A stretch of 64,000 nt of DNA from Parapedobacter lycopersici (GCF_024643285.1 NZ_JAMSLW010000002.1:1-64000), one strand, 5' to 3'. Shown: positions 22,752 through 32,280, numbered from the stretch's first letter. The notes: generated by a model from the sequence alone, not told the origin. Translations and numbers: made by a program.

Positions 22752-25211
22752 TTAGCCGCCACCTCTGATCCGCTGTTGCTCGTCCTCGGATCCCGTCCGT
22801 CGATCACGGGCCTGGATTTGCTGCCCGAAACGGAAAGTGGCTGAAAGGGTGACTATGCGTGAATCCAGGTTGAACCGCTGCCGCATTACCACCCCATCTG
22901 CTACGGACGTAGGGCGATAATCCATCGTCCGGAAAATGTCTGTTGCGGCCAGCTTGACCGTTAATCTTTCCTGTACCAGTTTCTTCATCAAACCGGCCGC
23001 TACCGCACCGTAAGCATTGACGCGGAATACCCCATCGGCCTGTGGCGTTTGGTATTCGCCGATCACCTCCGCGCCCCACCCGTTACCAAAGGAAAACGTA
23101 TTGATGGAATTGAATGTGGCCGACCACTGGGCGTTGTCGATGATCTCCCCGTTGAAGGAACCACGGTAACGGTTGTTAAACCCATTGAGGTTGTTAATAC
23201 TTGTCCAGAATCCAGCTGGCTTCAGGGTATAGTTGAGATTCACACCCACGTTATAAAACCCGTCGATATTCTGCAGACTTTGGATCGTCACGTTTTGCTG
23301 CGGCAACTGGGTTAACACGCTGGTCATAACGTCATTGATGTATGTATAATACACGGCGGCACTCAACGTGCTGCCGAGCATTGCATTAAGCTCAAAGGCG
23401 TGGACCAATTCGGGCCGCAAATAAGGATTTCCTTCCCAGAAAACAAAAGCATCCACGTAATAGCGGAACGGATTGAGATCGTCATAATCAGGCCGCTGAA
23501 TACGCCTGCTATAGGATAACTGAATACTACGGTCCGCATGGGGCTTATAGGCGACTGAAATGTTGGGGAACAACTGTGTATAATGCCGTTCGGTAAGCTG
23601 ATCAGCGGTAATTTGATGCCCTTCGGTACGGGTGTGCTCTAAACGGAGTCCGGCCATCACATGCCACTGCTCACGCTCCAGACTGTAACTCGCATAGCCT
23701 GCATGAATCTGCTCCCGGTACCGGAAATGGTTGCTTGTGCCGGCATCGGGTATCCAGCTGCCATCACGCAGTGTATCATTCATTGCATTATTGTCTGCAT
23801 CGATCCAGCTGCTTTTCCAGCCGGCTTCGATTTTCTGACCGTTACCAATGTGATGCAGGTAATCCATTTTGCCAACGAAGACCGTAGTTGTGGATGGCGT
23901 CTGCCCACGGCGGACGGAGGTGAACGCATCCTGAAAGGCGGTTTGCTGGAAATCAGAAACCAGGTTTTGGTCGGCGGAGTAATCGGCATAGGTGTAATCA
24001 AAATTGGCCGACAGCTCGTGGTCGCGCGGACCGATTTTACGGAGTAAATTCAGGTTCAGGCCCTGGGTATTCCATAAACTGACCTGTTTGTTGTCGGTTA
24101 ATGCATTGGATACCATACTGCCGTCAAGAAAGGCGACGTCGTTATAACCCTCACTCAGGTTTTTATAACTTCCGAAATTACCGGTCCACAATGCGCCGAG
24201 CGTAAGCCGTTCATCGGCGTTGTAGTCTATGCCGAATTTGGCATTGTGGGTAGCCAGCGGCTCGTCCGTTTGCGAATACTGGTTAGATACCTTCGATGAA
24301 TCCGGGCGGGCAGCATCGTTGAATTGCCTCAGGAACGTCCGGTATTCGCGCTCGCCCCGATAGCTGTAATCATAACCCGCTACGGCATTCCAACGATTGT
24401 GCCGTGCATTGAGGGCAAGCCCTCCCCCATACCGCGGTTTGCGGCTGGTTGCGGCAAAAGAATGTGCCGTACCGTTTATCCCGCTGCGGCGGTCGCTTTT
24501 CATCACGATATTGATCAGGCCCGCATTTCCCGCGGCGTCAAACTTCGCGGAGGGATTCGTAATGAGCTCAATGCTCTTGATCGACGAGGATTGCGTGCCT
24601 TTCAACAGCAATGCCAGCTCCTTCTCAGAAAGATAGGAAAGCTTACCGTTGATCAGTATCTGTACCCCTGATTTACCGCGCATTGTGATGTTGCCATCGT
24701 TATCCACACGAACACCGGGAGCCCGTTGAAGTATTTCAAGCACGGTCATCCCATCGGCGAGTATACTGTTCTCCACATTAACCACCATCCGGTCGCTACG
24801 TTGTTCAACCAGCCGCTGCGGCCGGTTGATCACTACTTCGGTCAACAGTTGATCATCTACCATTAGTTGATGGGTTCCCAGGTCAGCGGTACCGGATACT
24901 ACAGCCACGGAGCCGCTAACGAGTGGTTTATAGCCCAGGAAAGAGATCCGGAGCAGGTAGCTGGCAGGGAGTAACTGTACTTCAAAACGGCCTTCCAGGT
25001 CTGTAGCAATCGTTGCCACTACCGTACTATCGGCCGTGGCCGCCAGTACCTCTACGGTAGCCATTGCCACCGCCTGCCGCGCCTCATCCACCACCGTGCC
25101 ACGCACGATAGATTGTGCACATACTAAACCGCTCAGGAAACAAAAGAAGAAAGTGGTGCTGATTAGCTTTTTTATAGTATTGGTCAACAGAAAACGGTAT
25201 TGCTTCGTCAT
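22752..25211 (-). CDS. Outer membrane beta-barrel receptor with carboxypeptidase-regulatory and plug domains
   Basis: 819 aa. Signal peptide 1-32 (FFFCFLSGLVCAQ), then a carboxypeptidase-regulatory-like beta-sandwich (about 35-115: I-V-R-G-T-V-V-D-E-A-R-Q-A-V), a TonB-plug-like domain (about 125-225: M-T-V-L-E-I-L-Q-R-A-P-G-V-R-V-D, with G-K-S-G-V-Q-I-L-I-N-G-K and the SIELITNPSAKFDAAG motif) and a C-terminal outer membrane barrel (OMP_b-brl_3 type, Y-S-R-R-I-Q-R-P-D-Y-D-D-L-N-P-F). This TonB-dependent-receptor-like group takes up ligands through the outer membrane; substrate not evident. It is divergent from an AraC-type regulator (43-bp gap), a layout common for siderophore or peptide receptors. 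Confidence 0.88.
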   Translation of the reverse strand: MTKQYRFLLTNTIKKLISTTFFFCFLSGLVCAQSIVRGTVVDEARQAVAMATVEVLAATADSTVVATIATDLEGRFEVQLLPASYLLRISFLGYKPLVSGSVAVVSGTADLGTHQLMVDDQLLTEVVINRPQRLVEQRSDRMVVNVENSILADGMTVLEILQRAPGVRVDNDGNITMRGKSGVQILINGKLSYLSEKELALLLKGTQSSSIKSIELITNPSAKFDAAGNAGLINIVMKSDRRSGINGTAHSFAATSRKPRYGGGLALNARHNRWNAVAGYDYSYRGEREYRTFLRQFNDAARPDSSKVSNQYSQTDEPLATHNAKFGIDYNADERLTLGALWTGNFGSYKNLSEGYNDVAFLDGSMVSNALTDNKQVSLWNTQGLNLNLLRKIGPRDHELSANFDYTYADYSADQNLVSDFQQTAFQDAFTSVRRGQTPSTTTVFVGKMDYLHHIGNGQKIEAGWKSSWIDADNNAMNDTLRDGSWIPDAGTSNHFRYREQIHAGYASYSLEREQWHVMAGLRLEHTRTEGHQITADQLTERHYTQLFPNISVAYKPHADRSIQLSYSRRIQRPDYDDLNPFRYYVDAFVFWEGNPYLRPELVHAFELNAMLGSTLSAAVYYTYINDVMTSVLTQLPQQNVTIQSLQNIDGFYNVGVNLNYTLKPAGFWTSINNLNGFNNRYRGSFNGEIIDNAQWSATFNSINTFSFGNGWGAEVIGEYQTPQADGVFRVNAYGAVAAGLMKKLVQERLTVKLAATDIFRTMDYRPTSVADGVVMRQRFNLDSRIVTLSATFRFGQQIQARDRRTGSEDEQQRIRGGG

Positions 25212-25254
25212 TATTTAAATTAATTCTAAACAACGGCAAAATTATTGCTTAATA

Positions 25255-26283
25255 TTGCATTTCATTTACGCAAACAGACAAAAAGCAATAACGATTTTGG
25301 CCACGAATAAACTCGCCCCGGGAACGGTTACTTTAGCGGAATACCAGCGTGGGATTACGGAGATACATGACAACCATCAATTGTTTGTAAACAAAATAGC
25401 GGACCTGGCCATCAGGGAAAAACAGATGAAGTATGCCGGCGTGGAGGTTGTATACCGGGAAATTGACATCGAAAACCCATGCATACTTGAGGTGGTTCAT
25501 CCGGCGGGCCTTCTGAAATTACAGTTTGAGCTGATGGGACATTCCGAATTTACACCCAATAAAAACACCCCTTCATCAATCCCCGTGCTCATCCCCTGCG
25601 GTCAATTCAATGGTATTTACATGCCGCATATTGCCGGACAGCTTTACTACCCACATTCCCGTAAATGTCTGGACGTGACCATGACCTTGGATTACCTGCA
25701 TCGCGTCCTTGGGCCGCAAACCCGAGTCATTGCTGATTTTCTATCCCAGGTAGCGCGGAGACAGCCATGCCTGCTCCATAAACGTGCGCAACGGATAACC
25801 GTGGAAATGCACCGCTGCATCAATGAAATCATTAGACCGAGCGTATCTGCCCATCTTCAGGCGCTATTCATTTCCAATAAACTTGACGAACTTATCCTGC
25901 TGATTGCCGATGATATCAGCAGACAGACCAACCCGCTTCCGGCACTGGATAATCTCGATGACCGCGGCAATATACTGCGACTTAAACAGTGGATCGCCGA
26001 GCACGTCACTGATCCGATCACACTCTCCCAACTGGCAGCCATTGCCGGGATGAGCACGTCCAAACTCAAAACTGTTTTCCGGTCCAGTGCAGGGTTGCCG
26101 GTCATGACCTACGTAAGGCAGCAAAAAATGGAATTTGCGTACCACCTGCTTTTTGCACAGCAATATACCGTCGGTGAGGTTGCGGCAATGGTTAATTACC
26201 AACACACCCAACACTTCACGGCGGCATTCAAGCGGACATTTGGCAAACTTCCCAGTGAAGTGGCTTACCAGCGTGCGGTTTAG
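25255..26283 (+). CDS. AraC family transcriptional regulator (PchR-like)
   Basis: 342 aa if started at TTG 25255; no ATG start lies early in the frame and the true start could be the TTG near 25300. The last 100 residues hold the two AraC helix-turn-helix units (PITLSQLAAIAGMSTSKLKT, VFRSSAGLPVMTYVRQQKME; TVGEVAAMVNYQHTQHFTAA, FKRTFGKLPSEV). The long N-terminal part with a conserved helical linker (LDELILLIADDIS) is that of PchR-like regulators, which often sense a siderophore and control the adjacent TonB receptor. It is divergently placed next to the barrel receptor gene. Confidence 0.82.
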   Translation: MHFIYANRQKAITILATNKLAPGTVTLAEYQRGITEIHDNHQLFVNKIADLAIREKQMKYAGVEVVYREIDIENPCILEVVHPAGLLKLQFELMGHSEFTPNKNTPSSIPVLIPCGQFNGIYMPHIAGQLYYPHSRKCLDVTMTLDYLHRVLGPQTRVIADFLSQVARRQPCLLHKRAQRITVEMHRCINEIIRPSVSAHLQALFISNKLDELILLIADDISRQTNPLPALDNLDDRGNILRLKQWIAEHVTDPITLSQLAAIAGMSTSKLKTVFRSSAGLPVMTYVRQQKMEFAYHLLFAQQYTVGEVAAMVNYQHTQHFTAAFKRTFGKLPSEVAYQRAV

Positions 26284-26505
26284 CCGTTAAATAAGACGCT
26301 GCCTCCCCCATTTGCGCGGATCCGCCGGCATAGCTTATTGCAATGGCGTACTGCATGTATGTCCGCTTTCGAACAGCTAGTGTACGGACTTGAACAGCCC
26401 CTTAGCTCAAAAAGCCACTTTTAACACCGTGGGAAGGCATTATTAGTGACGGCACCGTTGTTGCCAATCCTCCCGCGAAATAAAACACTTCTTTTAACTT
26501 CAACG

Positions 26506-27909
26506 ATGATTAACATGATCAATATGGTATTTAAGTACCTTGTCTGTACACTGGCGGTGGGCGTAACGGGCCATGCCGCCGTAGCTTGCACTATTTTTAT
26601 TGCGTGTGATAAACATACTGTGCTGGTAGGGAATAATGAGGATTTTACACCCGGCACACCTACATTTTTATGGGTAAGGCCACCGCAGGCTGAAAAAGCC
26701 GGGTATGTGTTCTGGGGATTTGAGGAAAAATACCCCGAAGGCGGGATGAATGATGCAGGCCTGTTTTTCGATGCGGCTGCGCTGCCGGAAAAGATAGCGA
26801 TCAAAAAAGACCCGGAAAAACCGGATTTCGACGGATACCTTGTTGAGACGGTATTGTCGACGTGCCGTACCGTACCTGAAGCCGTTGCCCTTGTACAGCA
26901 ATATAACCTTACCTGGCAGGAAAAAGCACAGATTATGATTGCAGACAAAAGCGGCGATTATGCTATTATCCACGCCAATTATGTGATCCGGAAAACGGAC
27001 CCGTTATTTGCCCTAACCAATTATGCGCTGATGGGAGAACAACCGGCGAATTTTAGCTGCTGGCGGCGCGAAACCGTTTATCAGCTACTTGATCATCAAC
27101 AGCCCACCGTGGCACGGATGAAAGAGGCCCTCAGCCAGACTACCCAGAAATCATCGGATAATGCGACACTGTACTCCCAGATATGTGATTTGAAACAGGG
27201 TGTGATCCACCTGTTTCAGCAACACGATTTTTCACAGCATGTAACACTCAGGCTGGCAGACTACTTAACACAGGGTAAGAAGGACCTGCGCATCGCTTCG
27301 CTCTTTCCGACGCGGATTGCCGACACGCTGCATGCATACCTACAGACGCACACGATCGCGGAAACCATAACGCATTATCATACCCTGAAACAGGAGAACG
27401 GCGCTGCATTTGATTTCGCGGAAGATGAGCTGGACCGGCTCGCCTACCGGCTTATAGATGAAGGCCGCTCTGCCGATGCATTGATACTACTGCAGCTGAA
27501 TCTGGAAAATTTCCCGGACGCGGACCGGGCCAAGGCTTCCCTCGCCAATGGCTATTTATTGAACGGTAATGCTGAGCGGGCCGATAGTTTATACAGGGAA
27601 GCCGCGACAATTAACCCGAATAATAATTATGTCGGCCTGTTCGGGCAGACCAGCGGTCAGGTCAATTTTCAGATTAAGGGAATGCCCGGGGCAAAAAAGA
27701 TCGCGCTCGTCGGGTCGTTTACCGACAATGGAATGCCGGAAGAATTATTGACCCGCGAAGGCGATACCTGGAGTTATCGCAAAACGCTGCCTGCCGGAAG
27801 GTATACGTATAAGTTTCTCGTAGACGATACCTATTGGATGGAGGATCCCGGAAACCGGGTACACACCAAGGTGCAGGACTGGTATGACTCCACCCTTATC
27901 GTCAGGTAA
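26506..27909 (+). CDS. Exported Ntn hydrolase (linear amide hydrolase) with TPR and glycogen-binding-like domains
   Basis: 467 aa from ATG 26506 (ATGs at 26515 and 26524 also possible; the frame extends to 26446). A signal peptide ends A-V-A and the next residue is Cys (A-V-A|C-T-I-F-I-A), so signal cleavage would expose an N-terminal Cys nucleophile as in bile-salt hydrolase/penicillin-acylase-type Ntn enzymes; G-N-N-E-D-F and G-M-N-D-A-G-L-F-F-D support this. Around 305-375 are TPR-like helices (SADALILLQLNLENFPDADR, ANGYLLNGNAERADSLYREA), and the C-terminal about 80 residues (K-I-A-L-V-G-S-F-T-D ... Y-T-Y-K-F-L-V-D-D-T-Y-W-M-E-D-P) form an AMPK/CBM48-like glycogen-binding module. Probably periplasmic amidase acting on a glycan-linked or surface substrate; the combination is unusual. 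Confidence 0.8.
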   Translation: MINMINMVFKYLVCTLAVGVTGHAAVACTIFIACDKHTVLVGNNEDFTPGTPTFLWVRPPQAEKAGYVFWGFEEKYPEGGMNDAGLFFDAAALPEKIAIKKDPEKPDFDGYLVETVLSTCRTVPEAVALVQQYNLTWQEKAQIMIADKSGDYAIIHANYVIRKTDPLFALTNYALMGEQPANFSCWRRETVYQLLDHQQPTVARMKEALSQTTQKSSDNATLYSQICDLKQGVIHLFQQHDFSQHVTLRLADYLTQGKKDLRIASLFPTRIADTLHAYLQTHTIAETITHYHTLKQENGAAFDFAEDELDRLAYRLIDEGRSADALILLQLNLENFPDADRAKASLANGYLLNGNAERADSLYREAATINPNNNYVGLFGQTSGQVNFQIKGMPGAKKIALVGSFTDNGMPEELLTREGDTWSYRKTLPAGRYTYKFLVDDTYWMEDPGNRVHTKVQDWYDSTLIVR

Positions 27910-27967
27910 TTTCAGCGATGCTTCCCACCGGTATCCGTCGGCCGGAGCTGGGCAAATAAAGGCTATC

Positions 27968-28006
27968 AGCTTTCACAATACCGATAAATAGGGTATTGTG
28001 AAAGCT
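27968..28006. repeat. Perfect 15-bp inverted repeat
   Basis: AGCTTTCACAATACC (27968-27982), 9-nt loop, GGTATTGTGAAAGCT (27992-28006). Lies 60 bp after the Ntn hydrolase stop. It would fold into a stable hairpin, but no T-run follows on either strand, so a terminator role is uncertain; it could also be a protein-binding site. Confidence 0.6.
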
Positions 28007-28098
28007 GTACTGTTAAGCTAAATTTGCCCGGGCTCCGGCCGATGGATACAAAACGGCTACAGTTAGCTGTCAAATTATCATTTTTAGTCATTCAGACC

Positions 28099-28515
28099 AT
28101 GAAATACTGCCTTACGCTTTTCACATTGCTTATCCTATTCGGTTTAAACAGTTGTTCCAAAGGAGAGGGCAACCTCCTCGATAAATATCGGTATGAAGTG
28201 ACCGGTACGGTCACTGCGCCCGTGCATATCCAGTATACGCCGGATATCACAAAAGCCATTCCCGATGACGACGATTTGGACGATTACGAGGTGACCACCA
28301 CACTGCCCTGGTCTAAAGCCGTCGAGCTGCATCCAAATGTCTCGGGCGCAGGCTGTTCAGCCGGCACTTCGGATGCGGTACCCGGACAAACAATCAATAT
28401 CAAAATCTTTAGAGACAATAACCTGGTGGCCGAGCACGAAACCGTGGTGGATGCAGATGGATACGCCCAGCTTCTGCTGAATTATTACAAGGACGGGACG
28501 GTTAATAAGTATTAA
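28099..28515 (+). CDS. MmpS-like small lipoprotein
   Basis: 138 aa from ATG 28099 (MKYCLTLFTLLILFGLNSCS), chosen for its lipobox L-N-S-C; the frame opens further upstream without a signal. The mature part (Y-R-Y-E-V-T-G-T-V-T-A-P-V-H-I-Q-Y-T, then T-T-L-P-W-S-K, and N-I-K-I-F-R-D-N-N-L-V-A-E) follows the beta-sandwich pattern of the MmpS domain, best known as the accessory subunit of mycobacterial MmpL lipid exporters but also found singly in Bacteroidota. No RND partner is adjacent. Function unknown; acidic loop D-D-D-D-L-D-D could bind cations. Confidence 0.7.
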   Translation: MKYCLTLFTLLILFGLNSCSKGEGNLLDKYRYEVTGTVTAPVHIQYTPDITKAIPDDDDLDDYEVTTTLPWSKAVELHPNVSGAGCSAGTSDAVPGQTINIKIFRDNNLVAEHETVVDADGYAQLLLNYYKDGTVNKY

Positions 28516-28644
28516 TTGAGACCATCCGTTTTCATAAGCGGGGTTCGTCGATACAGGAGCTGCTGAATGAAGACACCCGGAACCGGCAGACTGCTTCTGT
28601 ACCATTGGAGATCAACCGTAGAGCAAGTGATAACAGGTCCTTAA

Positions 28645-29607
28645 TTAACGCGTAATAAACCCGATAACCTCATCCACGACCCGTTGATGTACCGCCGACC
28701 TGTCAATATTTTCGGCGTCCTGAAAATAGACAGGGCTCTGCTCTTTTTGTAAAGCCGATCCCTCGGGCAGGAAAATATAATGGCCGATATCGCCTTCCAG
28801 CAGGATATACTTGGATGTATTGATCAATTGGTGGTAATGGGCGGCATTAGTGGCCACAGGAGCTATCTCATCTGCTTCGGCGCCGATAATAAGTAATGGC
28901 CGGTCTATCGCTTTAAATTGTTCTTTGCTGCCGAAGCCAAGTCCCCAGGCAGGTGCAAGCGCAACAAAATAAGCTATCCTGCGGTCTTTTAAGTTATCGG
29001 GCGCCTCACTAAAATCGACTTCGTCTACGTACTGCATCAGATCCGCTAGTTCAGGAATGGCTATTTCCCTTTCATACTTAGGATCCGTCATGTTTGAAAA
29101 CAGCAACTCGGTATCCATAACCGCTCCCGCTAAAGCAATGGACGTATACCCACCGAACGAGAATCCAATCATGCCGACGCGGCTGAAATCGAGCCTGTCT
29201 TTAAACTCCGATTGTTCCAGATAATCCAGCACAAACGAAATGTCAAGAGGTCGCTCCCAGTACCTTAGAAAGTAGGCCGGAATGATGCTTTCGGAACTAT
29301 TGCCATAGTGCTCAACCGACACGACGAAAAAGCCCTGTTCAACGAGACTGCTGGCAAGCCACGAAAGACTAAACCGGTTGCCTCCCGTACCATGCGACAG
29401 CAGGACGATGTGATGTTTTGTGGGGCCAATAGCACTAATACTCACCTCCCGATCCGCTGTGCCCGCATCGGGGGGTGCCCAGTATGCAATGGTGACGGGC
29501 CGGTTTCTGGAAGAATCACGGAGCTCAATGGTGATGCCTGATTTTACCTGGGCATAACCAAGGAATGCAGTAAGCGAAAATGTAAGCAGCAAAAATATAG
29601 GCTTCAT
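28645..29607 (-). CDS. Exported alpha/beta hydrolase (dienelactone/PAF-acetylhydrolase-like)
   Basis: 320 aa from ATG 29607 with signal peptide MKPIFLLLTFSLTAFLGYAQ. Fold landmarks: H-I-V-L-L-S-H-G-T-G-G-N (oxyanion region), V-G-M-I-G-F-S-F-G-G-Y nucleophile elbow (Ser in G-F-S-F-G), P-L-L-I-I-G-A-E-A-D-E-I-A (acid) and the late G-D-I-G-H-Y (His). The pattern is that of secreted esterases related to dienelactone hydrolase and platelet-activating-factor acetylhydrolase. Substrate unknown. Convergent with the MmpS-like gene. Confidence 0.83.
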   Translation of the reverse strand: MKPIFLLLTFSLTAFLGYAQVKSGITIELRDSSRNRPVTIAYWAPPDAGTADREVSISAIGPTKHHIVLLSHGTGGNRFSLSWLASSLVEQGFFVVSVEHYGNSSESIIPAYFLRYWERPLDISFVLDYLEQSEFKDRLDFSRVGMIGFSFGGYTSIALAGAVMDTELLFSNMTDPKYEREIAIPELADLMQYVDEVDFSEAPDNLKDRRIAYFVALAPAWGLGFGSKEQFKAIDRPLLIIGAEADEIAPVATNAAHYHQLINTSKYILLEGDIGHYIFLPEGSALQKEQSPVYFQDAENIDRSAVHQRVVDEVIGFITR

Positions 29608-29731
29608 AGCATAGGAAGACAATTGATGGCCTAAATATACTTTAAATCAGCAATAATGTGTCACGCATTGGCTAAATTTTGCCTTTGTGGCTGCGCTGTT
29701 TAAGCGGTGTCCATTAAAATCGCATAGCACG

Positions 29732-31126
29732 TTACGCGCAGCTGATGAGCTGGTTCGTGGCCGACCAGGCCGCCATGCCACCTGAGAAGTTTTTCACATC
29801 CTTGAAGCCGTTGGCCGCCAGCAGTGCCTGGGCAATGGCCGAACGGGCACCCGCCTGGCAATGGATGACGAGCTGTTTGCTGCGATCCAGTTTTTCCAGG
29901 TTATCCGCAAGCGTACCGACAAACAGGTTAATGGCACCAGGTACATGTCCCGCGGCATATTCAGTGGCGCCGCGCACGTCAACTACCTGAATATCATCCC
30001 GGCCGAGCAAAGACTTAAACGTGTCAATATCGATAATATCGCGGGTTTCCAATGCCAGTCCCAGGTCGCTGACCGTTGGAATGTATCCAATGATACGGTC
30101 CATACCGATACGCATAAGTTTGCGCGTCAGGTCTTCAATCTGCGCATCGTCGGCTACCAGCACGAGCGTTTCATCGTATCCAACCAGCCAACCTACCCAC
30201 GTAGCGAACGAAAGGCTGTTCTCCACGCCGAGGCTACCGGGAACGGCACCTTTGGCGTGCATGTCCTTCGGGCGGGCGTCAATAATGCGGGCACCATCCC
30301 GGTATGCCGAAAGGAATTGTTCTTTGGTGAGCCTGGGGTGTTTTGGCACTTCCGTCAACAGCGGGCGATCCACTTTATTCCGTTTTTTCATCGTGGCAAA
30401 ATACCGCGGTGGCTCGGGCTGACCGGTCAATAGATAGTCAACGAATCCCTTTTCATCGTTTTCGAAGCGGAATGCCCAGTTCCGTATCAACTCATAACCC
30501 ACCGTTGTACTGGGCACGGCACCCAGGGCCTTCCCGCAGGCCGATCCGGCACCGTGACCCGGCCAGACCTGCACATAAGGCGGCAGCTCACTGAACTTCC
30601 GCAACGACTGGAACAATTCACGTGCACCGATATCCTGTGTGCCCACCAATCCCGCTGCTTTTTCCAGCAGGTCGGGGCGGCCGACGTCGCCCACGAAAAC
30701 AAAGTCGCCGGTAAAGAGCATGACCGGCTCATCCGTAGCCGGATGGTCGCGCAGCAGGAAACTGATGCTCTCGGGCGTGTGGCCGGGTGTATGGATGACC
30801 TCCAGGGACAGGTTGCCCACTTTGATAACACTTCCCTCCCGAAGTCCTTCGTGCGGGAATTCGTATTGCCAGTCCGGACCACCCTCGTCCGAAAGATGCA
30901 TAGCAGCTCCCGTCAGCGCCTCAAGCTCGCGGGTGCCGGAAAGGAAATCCGCATGGATGTGCGTTTCGGTGAGGTGCGTAATGCGCAGCCCGTTTTGCTT
31001 CGCAATATCGAGGTACGTGTCTACATCGCGCTTGGCATCAATGACGATGGCCTCGCCGGTCGCCTGACAGCCGATCAGGTAACTGCCCTGAGCGAGTGAT
31101 TTATCATAAATGTGCTGGAAAAACAT
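29732..31126 (-). CDS. Metallo-beta-lactamase/rhodanese protein (persulfide dioxygenase-like)
   Basis: 464 aa, cytoplasmic. Residues 1-250 are the glyoxalase II/ETHE1-like MBL domain: T-H-I-H-A-D-F (metal ligands), H-T-P-G-H-T-P-E-S, F-T-G-D-F-V-F-V-G-D-V-G-R-P-D and V-W-P-G-H-G-A-G-S-A-C-G-K. Two rhodanese domains follow: the first (about 265-350) lacks the catalytic Cys, the second (about 368-460) has the active loop H-C-Q-A-G-A-R-S. ETHE1-type enzymes oxidise glutathione or low-molecular-weight persulfide to sulfite; fused rhodanese domains move sulfane sulfur. Last gene of a sulfur operon with two YeeE/YedE transporters (43 bp downstream of them), a TauE/SafE exporter and a Crp regulator, pointing to thiosulfate/sulfide detoxification. 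Confidence 0.9.
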   Translation of the reverse strand: MFFQHIYDKSLAQGSYLIGCQATGEAIVIDAKRDVDTYLDIAKQNGLRITHLTETHIHADFLSGTRELEALTGAAMHLSDEGGPDWQYEFPHEGLREGSVIKVGNLSLEVIHTPGHTPESISFLLRDHPATDEPVMLFTGDFVFVGDVGRPDLLEKAAGLVGTQDIGARELFQSLRKFSELPPYVQVWPGHGAGSACGKALGAVPSTTVGYELIRNWAFRFENDEKGFVDYLLTGQPEPPRYFATMKKRNKVDRPLLTEVPKHPRLTKEQFLSAYRDGARIIDARPKDMHAKGAVPGSLGVENSLSFATWVGWLVGYDETLVLVADDAQIEDLTRKLMRIGMDRIIGYIPTVSDLGLALETRDIIDIDTFKSLLGRDDIQVVDVRGATEYAAGHVPGAINLFVGTLADNLEKLDRSKQLVIHCQAGARSAIAQALLAANGFKDVKNFSGGMAAWSATNQLISCA

Positions 31127-31168
31127 GGCTTTTGATTTTGTCTTAGCTGAATATTGAATGAATTATGC

Positions 31169-31684
31169 TTAATGGGGTAGGTTATCCCGCAGTTTACCGT
31201 ACAACCAGGTACCCGCAATTGCGCTGAGCAGTACGACGGCTACCACAGTGGCTCCCGTACCGATCTGGACGAATAGGGGTCCCGGACAGGCACCGGTAAG
31301 GCCCCAGCCCAATCCAAAGAGCAGGCCCCCGTAAATCTGCCCTTTGTTGAATGTTTTCGGTGTAAACGTAATGGGCTCACCGTAAATGGTCCTGATATTA
31401 AACTTCCGGATCAGCCATACGGATAGCATACCCACGATCACCGCCGATCCGATGATGCCATACATGTGAAACGACTGAAACCGGAACATTTCCTGGATGC
31501 GGAACCAGCTGATGATTTCCGCTTTTACGAAAACGATCCCGAACAGAACCCCCACCACCAGATACTTTATGTTGTGATACCACCGATGCTGTAACTGCGA
31601 TTCATTGACGCACATGGTATCCTGTCTGCGCACTTCCGAATCCGTATGGTTCATTGCTGTACTTCTTGTTATTGAATTTTCCAT
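31169..31684 (-). CDS. YeeE/YedE family transporter subunit (DUF6691-like)
   Basis: 171-aa membrane protein with about four transmembrane helices and the signature G-L-G-W-G-L-T-G-A-C-P-G-P-L-F-V-Q-I-G, which matches the conserved Cys-containing motif of the YeeE/YedE (TsuA) thiosulfate transporters. These split proteins (two halves of about 170-190 aa) are common in Bacteroidota beside rhodanese genes. It starts 4 bp after the stop of the other half, so the pair is translationally coupled and likely assembles into one channel for thiosulfate or related sulfur species. A short hydrophilic N-terminus (about 35 aa) precedes the first helix. Confidence 0.85.
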   Translation of the reverse strand: MENSITRSTAMNHTDSEVRRQDTMCVNESQLQHRWYHNIKYLVVGVLFGIVFVKAEIISWFRIQEMFRFQSFHMYGIIGSAVIVGMLSVWLIRKFNIRTIYGEPITFTPKTFNKGQIYGGLLFGLGWGLTGACPGPLFVQIGTGATVVAVVLLSAIAGTWLYGKLRDNLPH

Positions 31685-31688
31685 CGTC

Positions 31689-32255
31689 TTATCCTAAAAT
31701 CAGTGGGAGTAATACATTCGCCATCAGGAATCCTCCGGCCATGAAGCTTATGGTTGCGACGAGCGAAGGCCATTGCAGGGTACTCAACCCCATGATGGAG
31801 TGCCCGCTGGTGCAGCCCCCTGCATAGCGGGAACCGAAGCCGACCAGAAAACCGCCACCAACCATCATGATAAGGCCTTTTGCCGATAACAGGTAATCCC
31901 AGTTATAGAGCTGCTGCGGCACCATGGAACTGTAGTCGTTGATGCCGTACCCGGCAAGTTCGGCAACGAGGGAAGCGTTTACCTCAATCGGCTGGGGATT
32001 GGCCAGCCACAAACTGGCGACGATACCTCCGCCGAACGCGCCGATCACGAAAAACAGGTTCCAGAATTCCTTTTTATAATCGTATTTAAAAAATTTGATA
32101 TCCGAGGGAAAACACATGGCACAGGCATGGCGCAGATTAGCTGAAATGCCGAAGTGCTTATTTCCAAGGATCAGGAGTACGGGAACCGTAAGTCCCACCA
32201 ACGGCCCGGCAATATACCATGGCCAGGGTTGTTTTAACCATTCCATCATATGCAT
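31689..32255 (-). CDS. YeeE/YedE family thiosulfate-type transporter subunit
   Basis: 188-aa membrane protein, first half of the split YeeE/YedE transporter. Conserved thiol motifs known to relay thiosulfate in TsuA are visible: R-H-A-C-A-M-C (cysteines 45 and 48) and [17 protein letters not shown]. About five transmembrane segments. A GTGA-N6-TCAC Crp-type site and a TACTTTTG promoter lie directly upstream, so transcription of this gene, its partner and the MBL/rhodanese gene can start here under control of the Crp/Fnr regulator encoded upstream. Confidence 0.87.
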   Translation of the reverse strand: MHMMEWLKQPWPWYIAGPLVGLTVPVLLILGNKHFGISANLRHACAMCFPSDIKFFKYDYKKEFWNLFFVIGAFGGGIVASLWLANPQPIEVNASLVAELAGYGINDYSSMVPQQLYNWDYLLSAKGLIMMVGGGFLVGFGSRYAGGCTSGHSIMGLSTLQWPSLVATISFMAGGFLMANVLLPLILG

Positions 32256-32280
32256 TAATTAATTTTCAAGTATCATGATA

